DNA of 64,000 nucleotides from Streptomyces sp. HPF1205 (GTDB lineage: Bacteria; Actinomycetota; Actinomycetes; Streptomycetales; Streptomycetaceae), in assembly GCF_020400825.1 (NCBI RefSeq), contig NZ_JAINVH010000008.1, forward strand, positions 124,001 to 188,000, in the 5' to 3' direction. Numbering within the stretch: the first letter of the stretch is position 1; each line of letters opens with the position of its first letter. Positions 15,960-23,944 of this stretch are shown piece after piece. The notes under the pieces are model-generated. The model worked only from the letters and a program-made list of their open reading frames with translations. It was not told where the DNA came from and ran no database searches. Position numbers and translations under genes: made by a program.

Positions 15960-16988
15960 ATGGCAGAGAGGCTGGAGCTGACCGTCGGCGGGCGCACGGT
16001 CGCGGTGTCCAACCCCGGCAAGGTCTACTTCCCTCGGCGCGGCTTCACCAAGGGCGACGTGGCCCGCTACTACGCGAGCGTGGGCGAGGGGGCGCTGCGC
16101 GCGCTGCGCGACCGGCCGACCACCCTGCAGCGCTACCCCGAGGGCGTCGACGGCGAGTCCTTCTTCCAGAAGCGGGCCCCGAAGAACCTGCCCGACTGGA
16201 TCCCGACCGGACGTATCGCCTTCCCCAGCGGCCGCTACGCCGACGAGATCTGCCCCACCGAGGCGGCAGCGGTGCTGTGGGCGGCCAATCTGGGCTGCCT
16301 GACCTTCCACCCGTGGCCGGTGCGCCGCGCGGACACCGACCACCCCGACGAACTGCGCATCGACCTCGACCCGCAGCCGGGCACGGACTACGCCGACGCG
16401 GTACGCGCGGCACTGCTGCTGCGCGAGGTGCTGGACGAGCTGGACCTCGCCGGGTGGCCCAAGACCTCCGGCGGCCGGGGCATCCACGTCTTCGTGCCCC
16501 TCGCCCCCGAGTGGACCTTCGTCCAGGTACGGCGGTCCGCGATCGCGGTGGCCCGCGAGCTGGAGCGGCGCGACCCCGAGCGGATCACCACCGCCTGGTG
16601 GAAGGAGGAGCGCGGCGCCAAGATCTTTGTAGATTACAACCAAACGGCGCGCGACCGCACGATCGCCAGCGCGTACTCGGTGCGGCCCTTCGCGCACGCG
16701 CCCGTCTCCGCGCCCCTGCGCTGGGAGGAGGTGCCGGACGCCGTGCCCGCGGACTTCGACCTGGCCACGATGCCGGCCCGGTTCGCCGACGTCGGGGACG
16801 TGCACGCGGACATGGACCGGCATGCCTTCCGGCTGGAGGCCGCCCTGGAACTGGCCGCCCGCGACGAACGCGAGCACGGCCTCGGCGACCTCCCGTACCC
16901 GCCCGAGCACCCCAAGATGAAGGGCGAGCCGAAGCGGGTGCAGCCCAGCCGCGCCAAGAAGGGGACGGGGCCGCCGGACGGGGAGTGA
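15960..16988 (+). CDS. ligD: LigD-type primase-polymerase (end-joining polymerase)
   Basis: 342 residues forming one LigD polymerase (PrimPol) domain. Visible marks: SNPGKVYFP near residue 17, LQRYPEGVDGESFFQKRAP (57-75), catalytic acids Asp135 and Asp137 in ELRIDLDPQPG, KTSGGRGIHVFVPL and VDYNQTARDRTIASAYS. It adds ribo- or deoxynucleotides at broken ends before sealing. The ligase and nuclease domains of multidomain LigD are absent; the ligase is encoded divergently next door. The stretch 16625-16647 uses codons ttt, gta, gat and caa almost back to back, unlike the rest of the gene. The start is set by a TAGCGT box seven bases upstream. Confidence 0.93.
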   Translation: MAERLELTVGGRTVAVSNPGKVYFPRRGFTKGDVARYYASVGEGALRALRDRPTTLQRYPEGVDGESFFQKRAPKNLPDWIPTGRIAFPSGRYADEICPTEAAAVLWAANLGCLTFHPWPVRRADTDHPDELRIDLDPQPGTDYADAVRAALLLREVLDELDLAGWPKTSGGRGIHVFVPLAPEWTFVQVRRSAIAVARELERRDPERITTAWWKEERGAKIFVDYNQTARDRTIASAYSVRPFAHAPVSAPLRWEEVPDAVPADFDLATMPARFADVGDVHADMDRHAFRLEAALELAARDEREHGLGDLPYPPEHPKMKGEPKRVQPSRAKKGTGPPDGE

Positions 16989-17026
16989 CGTGGGGCGACC
17001 GGGACCGCGTGCGACGGCGCCCCGGC

Positions 17027-17074
17027 GCGATGTGGACCGGGCGCGATGCGGACCGGGCGCGATGCGGACCAGGT
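17027..17074. repeat. 16-bp tandem repeat, three copies
   Basis: Three consecutive copies of gcgatgcggaccgggc with one or two changes each (17027-17042, 17043-17058, 17059-17074), just after the LigD polymerase gene and before its convergent neighbour. The remainder to 17277 is non-coding. Confidence 0.85.
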
Positions 17075-17277
17075 GCGTTGTGAACCGGGGGCAACCGGGC
17101 CGGCTCCGGCGTCACCGGGTCCCCCGGGACCGGGGCTTCGCCTGCTACGGGGGACGGCGCCCGGCCGCCGCGCCCGAGGCCCGGATCCGCCGCTCCCCGC
17201 TCCGCGCTCCCCGTTCCCCGGCCACCGGCCCCTGCCGCGCCGACGGGCGTGCCGCCGGCGCGGCGGACCGGCCGCGG

Positions 17278-18174
17278 TCAGCCGGCCATGGGCAGCGGCG
17301 CGCGCCGCGGAACCGGCGCGAGCACGTCGTGCGGGACCATCTCCTCCGTCTCGTCGTCGATGACGGACACCCGCACCGCCGGGTCCGGCGCGGTGTCGAT
17401 GGTCGCCGCGCGATCGAGCGCGAACAGCACGCTGGCGGGATGCGCGCCGCGGGCGTCCTCGTAGACGCCCGCGAAGCGCAGGACCCGCCATCCCTCGTCG
17501 TCCCAGGAGTCCAGGAGGGCCGAGCGGACGATCGGGGAGGCCGCCTGCCAGGCCAGCGAGCGTTCCAGGAGTTCCACGGAGGCGGCCACCGGGACGCGCT
17601 CGGCGACGGCGGGGAGCGGGTTGCCGAACAGCCTGATCCGGGCCTTGCGCAGCGGCAGCAGCCACGGCCGGTCCAGGCCGGAGCCGAGGGCGGGCACCAG
17701 GGCCGCCGCCGCGGCGGCGAAGACCGCCGACGCGACCGGGCGCCGGGAGACCTCCGACCACCAGCCGGTGTCCGCCGTCGCGGCCGCCGCGCCGCCGAGG
17801 ACCACGAGGGCGGCCCGGACGAAGGAGCGCACGCCGATCGGGCCCTCGTCGCGCGCGCTGCACCCGCACGACGACTCCGGGGCGGTCGCTCCGGCGTACC
17901 AGAGATAGCCGGTGAAGCCCAGACCGAGCGCGGCCGTCGCCACCCCGGGCACGACCGCGGTTGGCGCGGCCAGCAGAGCGGCGGCGAGGGCGAGTTCGGC
18001 GCCGCCGAGGGCCCGCAGCGCCGCCGTGGCCCGCCCGGCGTCGCCCAGCACCCGTACCAGTACGGTGTTCGCGGCCAGTTGCGCGGTCCGCGGGCCGAAC
18101 AGCTTGCCCGCGCCTGTCACCGCGAACAGCACCCCGCAGACCAGGGGCGCGAGATTCGACACGACGGGGATCAT
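17278..18174 (-). CDS. MauE/DoxX-like membrane protein (putative disulfide-forming factor)
   Basis: 298 residues; GAGGAGG lies a few bases before the ATG and overlaps the upstream stop. Four to five N-terminal hydrophobic helices fit the MauE/DoxX fold (GVLFAVTGAGKLFG; ALGGAELALAAALLAAP), with an extracytoplasmic-type ESSCGCS pair near residue 100. From about 170 to the end is a soluble domain I do not recognise. MauE is needed in methylotrophs for correct disulfide formation in the cysteine-rich small subunit of methylamine dehydrogenase. Here it ends a three-gene operon whose first gene encodes a 16-cysteine protein, so a similar oxidative-folding role is a reasonable inference. Not to be read as methylamine metabolism: no other mau gene is present. 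Confidence 0.75.
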   Translation of the reverse strand: MIPVVSNLAPLVCGVLFAVTGAGKLFGPRTAQLAANTVLVRVLGDAGRATAALRALGGAELALAAALLAAPTAVVPGVATAALGLGFTGYLWYAGATAPESSCGCSARDEGPIGVRSFVRAALVVLGGAAAATADTGWWSEVSRRPVASAVFAAAAAALVPALGSGLDRPWLLPLRKARIRLFGNPLPAVAERVPVAASVELLERSLAWQAASPIVRSALLDSWDDEGWRVLRFAGVYEDARGAHPASVLFALDRAATIDTAPDPAVRVSVIDDETEEMVPHDVLAPVPRRAPLPMAG

Positions 18175-18186
18175 CGCACCGCCTCC

Positions 18187-18801
18187 TCAGTGGCCGACGG
18201 TGACGCGGGCGATGTCGATCGTGTCGTCCTCCGGCCGCCAGGCGCCGAGGATCTGCGCCGCCTGGCCGATCCTGACGCGCGACAGGTCGGAGGTCAGGGC
18301 CCCGCCCAGGTACGAGGCGGTGGTGGTTTCGGCGACGACGTGGCCGACCACCTCGTGGCCGCCGTGCGCGAAGTGCAGCCGGTCCTTGGCGATGCCGCGG
18401 ATGGTCACGTAGAGGTTGACGATGTTCACCCACACCGCGTCGGCGGCGATCGTCCCGTCGGGCATGTCGACGCCACGCGCGTAGAGGCCGTCACCGACCT
18501 TGACGGCCTCCGCGGTGGTCTCGCGGAGCTTCCAGATGCTGGTGGCGTTGGTGAGCTGGATGAGGTGCCGCTCGCCGTACGAGCCCGCGACCTCCAGCAC
18601 GCTGCCCTTGATTTGGGTGATCCGCCCCTCGGCGAACGCCGCCTTGCCGATCGCCGGGTCGAGCGGGGGCATGGGCGCGGCGAAGGCGGCGTCCGCGTCC
18701 AGTCCGCCCAGCGCGGAGGCGCCGACGATGGTGGCGCCGCCGAGGGCGGCCGTGGTCAGGAAGCGCCTGCGGTCGAACCGCCGCTGCGGGTTCTGGCTCA
18801 T
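18187..18801 (-). CDS. Tat-exported protein, DUF5666-like beta-barrel
   Basis: 204 residues from ATG 18801 with GGGAGGGA upstream. The N-terminus is a twin-arginine signal (FDRRRFLTTAALGG) followed by a hydrophobic stretch and an Ala-rich cleavage region ending AAFAAP. The mature part is beta-rich with repeated short strands (AEGRITQIKGSVLEVAG, LYARGVDMPDGTIAADAVW in part), like DUF5666/OB-type proteins that bind ligands at the cell surface. It has no cysteine after the signal. Export of a folded protein via Tat and its position between the cysteine-rich and MauE-like genes (gaps of 23 and 12 bases) suggest the three products work together. Confidence 0.75.
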   Translation of the reverse strand: MSQNPQRRFDRRRFLTTAALGGATIVGASALGGLDADAAFAAPMPPLDPAIGKAAFAEGRITQIKGSVLEVAGSYGERHLIQLTNATSIWKLRETTAEAVKVGDGLYARGVDMPDGTIAADAVWVNIVNLYVTIRGIAKDRLHFAHGGHEVVGHVVAETTTASYLGGALTSDLSRVRIGQAAQILGAWRPEDDTIDIARVTVGH

Positions 18802-18824
18802 CTGCGTGTCCCTCCCTTGCCTGG

Positions 18825-19247
18825 TCATTCGTAGATGTAGACGGGGAGCTTGCCGGAGCTGAGGTTCCCGATCGCGGAGAACGCGGCGGGGGTCAGGTCG
18901 ATGACCCGGTTGGTGCGGCACGAGCCGTTGCAGCAGGTCTCCTCGCCGCAGAAGCTCTGGGTGCGCGGACCGCAGTCGGAGACGGTGACGCACACGGTGG
19001 CGCCCGAGCACTGGTGACGGACGTTCATCACCGAACCGCAGCCGCGCCGGACGATGGTCTCGCCGCACAGGTCGGGCCGGGTGATGCTGAAGCAGGCCGA
19101 CGAGGTGTTGGGCCAGGCCGCCTGGTACTTGGCGGACTGGCAGGTGCCGCAGGCGCCGGTGCCGGCGCTCCCGCACGGTCCCCAGGAGCTCCCGCAGCAG
19201 AACCAGGTGGTTTCCCCCGCCCACAGGGCGGTCGATCCGCAAGCCAT
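18825..19247 (-). CDS. Cysteine-rich double-psi beta-barrel (expansin/RlpA-like) protein
   Basis: 140 residues from ATG 19247 with AAGGGAA six bases upstream; the frame runs further upstream without a better start. There are 16 cysteines. The order GACGTC, then a CGSVMNV turn, VCVTVSDCGPR, and the closing RVIDLTPAAFSAIG with GKLPVYIY follows the double-psi beta-barrel of expansins, barwin and RlpA, wall-active folds that bind or cut polysaccharide. The N-terminus (MACGSTALWAG) has no signal peptide that I can see, which is odd for a disulfide-rich protein. The downstream genes encode a Tat substrate and a MauE-like protein, so it may travel with the former and be oxidised by the latter. That is inference. 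Confidence 0.7.
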   Translation of the reverse strand: MACGSTALWAGETTWFCCGSSWGPCGSAGTGACGTCQSAKYQAAWPNTSSACFSITRPDLCGETIVRRGCGSVMNVRHQCSGATVCVTVSDCGPRTQSFCGEETCCNGSCRTNRVIDLTPAAFSAIGNLSSGKLPVYIYE

Positions 19248-19265
19248 GTCGATTCCCTTCGCGCC

Positions 19266-19286
19266 GCACAGGAGAATGTCCTGTGC
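19266..19286. promoter_or_regulatory. 8-bp inverted repeat just upstream of the cysteine-rich operon
   Basis: GCACAGGA, five-base loop, TCCTGTGC. It ends 19 bases before ATG 19247, placing it in the leader or core promoter. It could be an operator or a leader hairpin. The rest of 19287-19513 shows no gene. Confidence 0.5.
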
Positions 19287-19513
19287 ATGACAATTCGGAC
19301 GGCGCAGGAGGTGTTGCCGCGAAGTGGGGGGCCGCGACGGTACCGGAGGAGCGAACTGCTGCGCCGTGTGCGTCGGACGAGTCGGCAGTGCAGATGGAGC
19401 ACGGCCATGATGCATCGGTCTACGCGCGTCCGGAAGAGGGCGGGTGCGGGGACCGGGCGAACGGGAGCGGGCGGAAGGCGGCCGCAGGGTGGAAGCGGGC
19501 GGGTCCTGAAGGG

Positions 19514-20047
19514 CTATTCGCCCACCCGCTGACCGGGGACGCCGCCCGCGGCGTCCCGGACCGTCGCCCGGGGGTCCCGGGCCCGCCGCCCCACCGCGTC
19601 GACCAGCGGCAGCATCCGGTGCGGCACCCGTTCCCGCAGCGCGATCTCGGTACGGGTGCGGACCACGCCCGGCATCCGGGTCAGCCGCTGGATGATGTCC
19701 TCCAGGTGGGCGTTGTCGCGGGCCACCACGCGGGCGAGCAGGTCGCCGCCACCGGTGACCGAGAACACCTCGATGATCTCCGGTACGGCGGCGAGCGCCT
19801 CCCCGACGCCGTCCAACCGGCCCTGGGTGACCTCTATCCTGACGAATGCCAGCACCGGATGGCCGAGGGCGGCCGCGGAGACCCGCGGGCCCGCGGCGGT
19901 GATCACCCCGTCCCGTTCCATCCGGTCGAGCCGGGCCTGCAAGGTGCCGCGCGCCACGCCGAGGATCCGCGCGTACTCACGGACGCTGGTCCGCGGCTGG
20001 TCGAGCAGCAGCCGCAGGATCCGGGCGTCCAGGGCGTCGACTGCCAT
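19514..20047 (-). CDS. Lrp/AsnC family transcriptional regulator
   Basis: 177 residues from ATG 20047 (AGGGAC just upstream); a longer frame to 20098 is unlikely. An N-terminal helix-turn-helix (LDARILRLLLDQPRTSVREY in part; ARILGVARGTLQARLDRM) precedes an alpha-beta RAM domain with the typical VFSVTGGGDLLARVVA segment, followed by a 30-residue Arg-rich tail. Lrp-type proteins bind amino acids or related ligands and act as dimers to octamers. Divergent from the lactonase gene, with a possible site pair in the gap. Confidence 0.92.
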   Translation of the reverse strand: MAVDALDARILRLLLDQPRTSVREYARILGVARGTLQARLDRMERDGVITAAGPRVSAAALGHPVLAFVRIEVTQGRLDGVGEALAAVPEIIEVFSVTGGGDLLARVVARDNAHLEDIIQRLTRMPGVVRTRTEIALRERVPHRMLPLVDAVGRRARDPRATVRDAAGGVPGQRVGE

Positions 20048-20096
20048 GGGTCCCTGGTCCCTTCGACGGTCCGTCATCTGGCATATGCACGCTACC

Positions 20097-20131
20097 AATG
20101 GCCTACCGGCGAGCGATCAAATCGAGCCATT
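20097..20131. promoter_or_regulatory. Inverted AATGGC/GCCATT pair between lrp-like and lactonase genes
   Basis: AATGGC at 20097-20102 and GCCATT at 20126-20131 form a spaced inverted pair about 50 bases upstream of the regulator start. It could be an Lrp-type site. Evidence is weak because the arms are short. No gene seen in 20048-20294. Confidence 0.25.
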
Positions 20132-20294
20132 CATGTCACGGACAGGGCGTACCGTGGCCAACCGGCCGTATCCGCGGCCATGACGGCGATTGCGGCCGCC
20201 GACCCCGCGGCACACCGGGCCCCGGACGCGACGCGCCGGGCCGCAGGTACTACTCTCAGCCGCCGTACGGACATCGGGCGGAAGAGGTACGGCA

Positions 20295-21335
20295 GTGGCC
20301 GGGCACGCATACATCGGGTCGTTCACGTCGGCGGGGGGCCGCGGCCTCACCACGGCGGCCGTCGACCCGCGGACGGGGGCGCTCACCACGCTCGGGGACA
20401 CGGCCGTGGTGCCGAACCCCTCCTTCCTCGCCCTGTCGTCCGACGGGCGCACACTCTACGCGGTCAGCGAGAACGAGCCGGAAGGCGCGGTCGCCGCCTT
20501 CTCCCTCGCCGACCCGGCGGCGCCCGCGCCGCTCGGCGCGCCGGTGCCGGTGGGCGGCGGCGCCCCCACCCACCTGTGCGTCCACCGCGACCACCTCATC
20601 ACCGCCAACTACGCGGCCCCGGGGAGCATCAGCGTCGTGTCGCTCGGGCCGGGCGGTGCGCCCGGCGCCCTCCGGTCCGTGCTGCGGCACGAGGGGGAGG
20701 GGCCCAACCGGGCCCGCCAGGAGGCCCCGCACGCCCACGCCGTCGTGCCCGACCCGAGCGGCCGTTGGCTGCTGACCGTGGACCTGGGCACCGATTCGGT
20801 ACGCGTCTGCGAACTGCCGGCCGACGGCGGAGAACTGGAGATCGAGCGGGAACTCGGCCTGCGCTCCGGCGTCGGCCCCCGCCATCTGACCTTCCATCCG
20901 TCCGGCGGCCACGCCTACGTCGTCAACGAACTCGACTCCGTGGTGACCGTGTGCGGCTGGGACGCCGAGAAGGGGTCGCTGCGGCCGCTGTCCGAAACCC
21001 GTGTACTGCCCGAGGGCACCGAGGCCGAGAACTATCCGTCCGAGGTGGTCGTCTCGCCCGACGGCACCTTCGTGTGGGTCGCCAACCGCGGCCACGACAG
21101 CATCGCGGTGCTCGCCCTCGACGAGTCGGGCGAGCGGCTGGAACTGATCGCCACCGTCCCCTGCGGCGGACACTGGCCGCGCCACCTCACCCTCGACCCC
21201 ACCGGCAAGCGCCTCTACGCGGCCAACGAGCGCTCGGGCGACGTCACCTGGTTCGACGTCGACCCGGCGGACGGCATTCCCCGCCTCGCCGGCTCGCTGC
21301 CGTTGCCCGCGGTGTCCTGCGTGCTGTTCGACTGA
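20295..21335 (+). CDS. Lactonase family seven-bladed beta-propeller protein (Pgl/YbhE type)
   Basis: 346 residues from GTG 20295 with GAAGAGG upstream. Repeated blades carry the family phrases YIGSFTSAGGRGL, LALSSDGRTLYAVSE, PHAHAVVPDPSGRWLL, GPRHLTFHPSGGHAYVVNE, EVVVSPDGTFVWVANRGHDS and WPRHLTLDPTGKRLYAANE (each under 20). This is the fold of YbhE-type 6-phosphogluconolactonase and muconate lactonising enzymes. Hydrolysis of a sugar lactone is likely; the exact substrate is open because the family is broad. It ends at a strong bidirectional hairpin. Confidence 0.88.
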   Translation: MAGHAYIGSFTSAGGRGLTTAAVDPRTGALTTLGDTAVVPNPSFLALSSDGRTLYAVSENEPEGAVAAFSLADPAAPAPLGAPVPVGGGAPTHLCVHRDHLITANYAAPGSISVVSLGPGGAPGALRSVLRHEGEGPNRARQEAPHAHAVVPDPSGRWLLTVDLGTDSVRVCELPADGGELEIERELGLRSGVGPRHLTFHPSGGHAYVVNELDSVVTVCGWDAEKGSLRPLSETRVLPEGTEAENYPSEVVVSPDGTFVWVANRGHDSIAVLALDESGERLELIATVPCGGHWPRHLTLDPTGKRLYAANERSGDVTWFDVDPADGIPRLAGSLPLPAVSCVLFD

Positions 21336-21349
21336 GCGCGCCGGGGACC

Positions 21350-21401
21350 GACGGGTACGGACGGGTACGGTACGGATGGGTACTGACGGGTACTGATGGG
21401 T
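21350..21401. repeat. 10-bp tandem microrepeat (acgggtacgg family)
   Basis: Five to six imperfect 10-base units, beginning with two perfect acgggtacgg copies at 21351-21370 and continuing with gggtact variants, just past the lactonase stop codon. Confidence 0.75.
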
Positions 21402-21485
21402 GCCCAGGCCGACGGCTGCCGTACCCGGGCCGGCCGGAAACGTGTGCGGGGCGCGTAGCCGCGTGGACCGCGCGGCGAACACAAA

Positions 21486-21520
21486 GGCGGGCGGTCCCCC
21501 GGGAAGGGGGGCCGCCCGCT
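21486..21520. terminator. Bidirectional hairpin between convergent genes
   Basis: Arms GCGGGCGG (21487-21494) and CCGCCCGC (21512-21519) with an inner CCCCC/GGGGG pairing. It lies between the lactonase and chelatase-like genes, which face each other. Confidence 0.75.
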
Positions 21521-21556
21521 GCCGTGTCGTCTCGTGCCGTGCCCGTGCGCTCGCCG

Positions 21557-22441
21557 CTACTGCGCGGGCGCGCTCTGAGGCTGCTGCGGCGCGATGCCGA
21601 GCGCGGTCGCGTACCGCGTGATGACCAGCTTGCCGACCGCGGGGTACGGGCCGAGGGCGTCGGCGCCGCTGCAGCCGGCCTCGGCGGCGGCGGTGTGCAG
21701 CAACTGGGGGGCGACCTCCGGGCCGATCAGGCACGGCGCCAAGGCCAGCGTGCCGGACCCGGAGGCGCGCAACTGCTCGGCGGCCCGGGCGATGGCGCCG
21801 TCCTCGTCGAGCGCGGCTGCCAGCACGGGCACGGCCAGCCGGGCGGCCAGCAGCAGTCCGGTGACGCCCGCGGCCTGCGCGGCCTCCTCGCCGCCCACCG
21901 TGGCCAGGATGATGCCGTCGGCCGCAGTCGCGACCGTGAACAGCCGGGCGCGGTCGGCCCTGGCCAGACCGGCCTCCGACAGCCGGACGTGCAGCGCCTC
22001 GGCGAGCAGCGGGTGCGGGCCGAGCACCTCGGTCAGCTCGACCTGCGCCTTGCTGTCCGCGACGGCCTGCCTGATGCGCCGCAGCACGGAGGCCTCGGGA
22101 CCGGCCAGCAGCGGTACGACGACCGCTGAGGTCTCCTCCCCGGGGCGTTCGGCGGCCACCTGGTCCAGCATCGCGCGCAGGCCCGGGAAGTCCCCCTCAC
22201 CGTCGTCGCCGTCGACGAACGCGATCCGGGGGTCGAGCCCGGACAGCTCGGAACGCGCGATGCTCACGACCTCCTCGGCCAGGCTCAGCGCGGCGGCGGT
22301 CGGGGTGCCGGGGACCGCCAGCACCAGCACCGGAGCGCCTTCGGGCGCGGCCAGCGCCTCCGGTCGCCGGTGTCGCCCGGGCTGTCGCGGACGCGGCATT
22401 CGAACGGGGAGGCCGGAACCTGGGCCTGTGGCAGTGCTCAT
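21557..22441 (-). CDS. Sirohydrochlorin chelatase (CbiX/SirB)-like protein
   Basis: 294 residues from ATG 22441. There is no clear ribosome site, but TAGCAT lies eight bases upstream, so translation may be leaderless. The core starts APVLVLAVPGTPTAAALSLAE and continues with VVVPLLAGPEASVLRRI and LGPHPLLAEAL (His in a chelatase-like place), two halves of a CbiX fold. Chelatases insert Co or Fe into tetrapyrroles. The usual first histidine of the HGS signature appears replaced (VPGTP), so catalytic competence is doubtful; related Streptomyces proteins often sit beside siroheme/cobalamin genes, which are not seen here. Confidence 0.6.
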   Translation of the reverse strand: MSTATGPGSGLPVRMPRPRQPGRHRRPEALAAPEGAPVLVLAVPGTPTAAALSLAEEVVSIARSELSGLDPRIAFVDGDDGEGDFPGLRAMLDQVAAERPGEETSAVVVPLLAGPEASVLRRIRQAVADSKAQVELTEVLGPHPLLAEALHVRLSEAGLARADRARLFTVATAADGIILATVGGEEAAQAAGVTGLLLAARLAVPVLAAALDEDGAIARAAEQLRASGSGTLALAPCLIGPEVAPQLLHTAAAEAGCSGADALGPYPAVGKLVITRYATALGIAPQQPQSAPAQ

Positions 22442-22826
22442 GGCGTCGCATGCTAACGCCTTGCGGCGCCCTCGTGTTCGCGTGGGTACGCGCCCGGCCG
22501 GACCTGTCCGCAACTGTCCGTTTCGCTCATCACCGCTGGTCACCACCCGAACCGGACCGGTGCGTGTCCGGCCCGGGGCCGTGGCGGTCGCCCGTCTTCG
22601 CGGGGCCCCGCGGGCGGCGCGGGGCCGGTGTGAAACCGGTGCGGAGCCGGTGCGAGCCCGCGGTGCGAGGCCTGCGGGCGGCCTGCGGGCGGCCCGAGGC
22701 CGGCGCGAGGCGCGAAGGCGGCGGCGCGGTGCTCACCGCCTGTGCGTACGGGGGCCGTCCCGGGAGAGATCCATGCGTGTACGGGCACGGGGGCGCGGGC
22801 GGGGCCGCCGGCCGCCGCCGCACCGC
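22442..22826. other. Intergenic 385 bases without supported gene
   Basis: Low-complexity G+C-rich DNA with repeated ccggtg and gcgggcggcc words. Open frames on both strands are compositional; I see no ribosome site followed by plausible protein. Confidence 0.6.
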
Positions 22827-23942
22827 TCAGGCGCTGTCGGCCACGCTCAGCAGCACGCCGTCGGCCGGCAGGCTGAGGGTGCCGAGGTGGAGAGCGGTCG
22901 CGAGCGCCAGCGCGCCGTCGAGGGGATCGCCTTCGGCGGGCACGAGCGTGGCGTCGGGCAGCAGCCATGGCGCCTGGTCGCGCAGTGGTCCCAGCAGCGG
23001 CTCGCCGATACGGAACAGCCCGCCGGTGAGCGCCACCTCGATCTCACCGGGTCCGGGGCGGGCGGCGGCGGCCGACTCCAGGATGTGGGTGGCGGCCCGC
23101 CGCAGGATGTCCGAGGACACCGGGTCCCGCTCGGCGCAGTCGGCCACGTCGGGCGCGAAGGAGGCCAGGACGGCCGGCCGGTCGGGGCGGGGGTACAGCT
23201 GCCCGGGCAGTGTGTGGATCGGACCGAACCGCTTGCGCGCCAGGGCCAGCAGCGCGCGGGAGCCGCCCTCCCGGCCGTCGTGCGCGCGCAGTGCGGCGTC
23301 CAGCCCGGCCCGGCCGATCCAGGCCCCGCTGCCGGCGTCGCCCAGCAGATGGCCCCAGCCGTCCGCGCGCCGCCAGCCGGTGCCGTCCGCCGCGGTGCCC
23401 AGCGCGATCACGCCGGTGCCGGCGGCGACCACGACCCCGGCACGCACGCCGAGCGCGCCCGCGTAAGCCGCCACCGCGTCCCCGGCGAGCGCGAGCCTGC
23501 GCACTCCCAGCGCCTGGTGGAGCGCCGCCGGGAGCCGGGCCCGCAGGTCGTCGCCGAGCGAGGCCATGCCGGCCGCTCCCACACAGGCGGCCGCGGGCCC
23601 GGCTCCTTCGCCGCCCGGCGCCCCCTTTGCTCCCGCGACCTGCCGCAGCAGGTCACCGGCCAGCGGCAGTACCAGGGACAGCAGGTCGGCGGCATCGATG
23701 CCGTGCTCCCCGGTGACGACGGGCCGCGCGGCGGACACCGGCGCCGTACGGTCCGAGCCGTCGGCGCGGGCGAGCGCCACCCGCAGGCCGGAACCGCCCG
23801 AGTCCACGCCCAGTACCCATGCGTCGCCGCCGGGGGCCGCGCCGGAAGCGGGGCCGGAACCGGCCGCCGCGCGGGCGCCGTTCCCGGAGGATCCGGACGT
23901 GGGCGGCCCGGGGGGTTCGGGGCGGGCGGGGCGCGGCGGCAC
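22827..23942 (-). CDS. BadF/BadG-type ATPase, N-acetylglucosamine kinase-like
   Basis: 371 residues from GTG 23942, three bases after the upstream stop, so translation is probably coupled. Residues 1-38 are a Pro/Gly/Ala-rich extension; a shorter start is possible. The ASKHA kinase fold is marked by VLGVDSGGSGLRVAL (phosphate 1), VVAAGTGVIALG (phosphate 2) and a late GGLFRIGE segment. Members phosphorylate N-acetylglucosamine or act as activase-type ATPases. Third gene of a same-strand run after a uracil-DNA glycosylase and a scramblase-like gene. Confidence 0.82.
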   Translation of the reverse strand: MPPRPARPEPPGPPTSGSSGNGARAAAGSGPASGAAPGGDAWVLGVDSGGSGLRVALARADGSDRTAPVSAARPVVTGEHGIDAADLLSLVLPLAGDLLRQVAGAKGAPGGEGAGPAAACVGAAGMASLGDDLRARLPAALHQALGVRRLALAGDAVAAYAGALGVRAGVVVAAGTGVIALGTAADGTGWRRADGWGHLLGDAGSGAWIGRAGLDAALRAHDGREGGSRALLALARKRFGPIHTLPGQLYPRPDRPAVLASFAPDVADCAERDPVSSDILRRAATHILESAAAARPGPGEIEVALTGGLFRIGEPLLGPLRDQAPWLLPDATLVPAEGDPLDGALALATALHLGTLSLPADGVLLSVADSA

Positions 23943-23944
23943 GG

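Noticed and set aside
15816..16910. A long N-terminal extension of the DNA ligase frame
   Set aside because: The extension is antisense to the LigD polymerase gene. The ligase begins normally at ATG 15815.
17278..18174. Evidence for methylamine dehydrogenase metabolism
   Set aside because: Only a MauE-like fold is present. The cysteine-rich partner matches a double-psi barrel, not the MauA subunit, and no mauB, mauD or mauG is seen.
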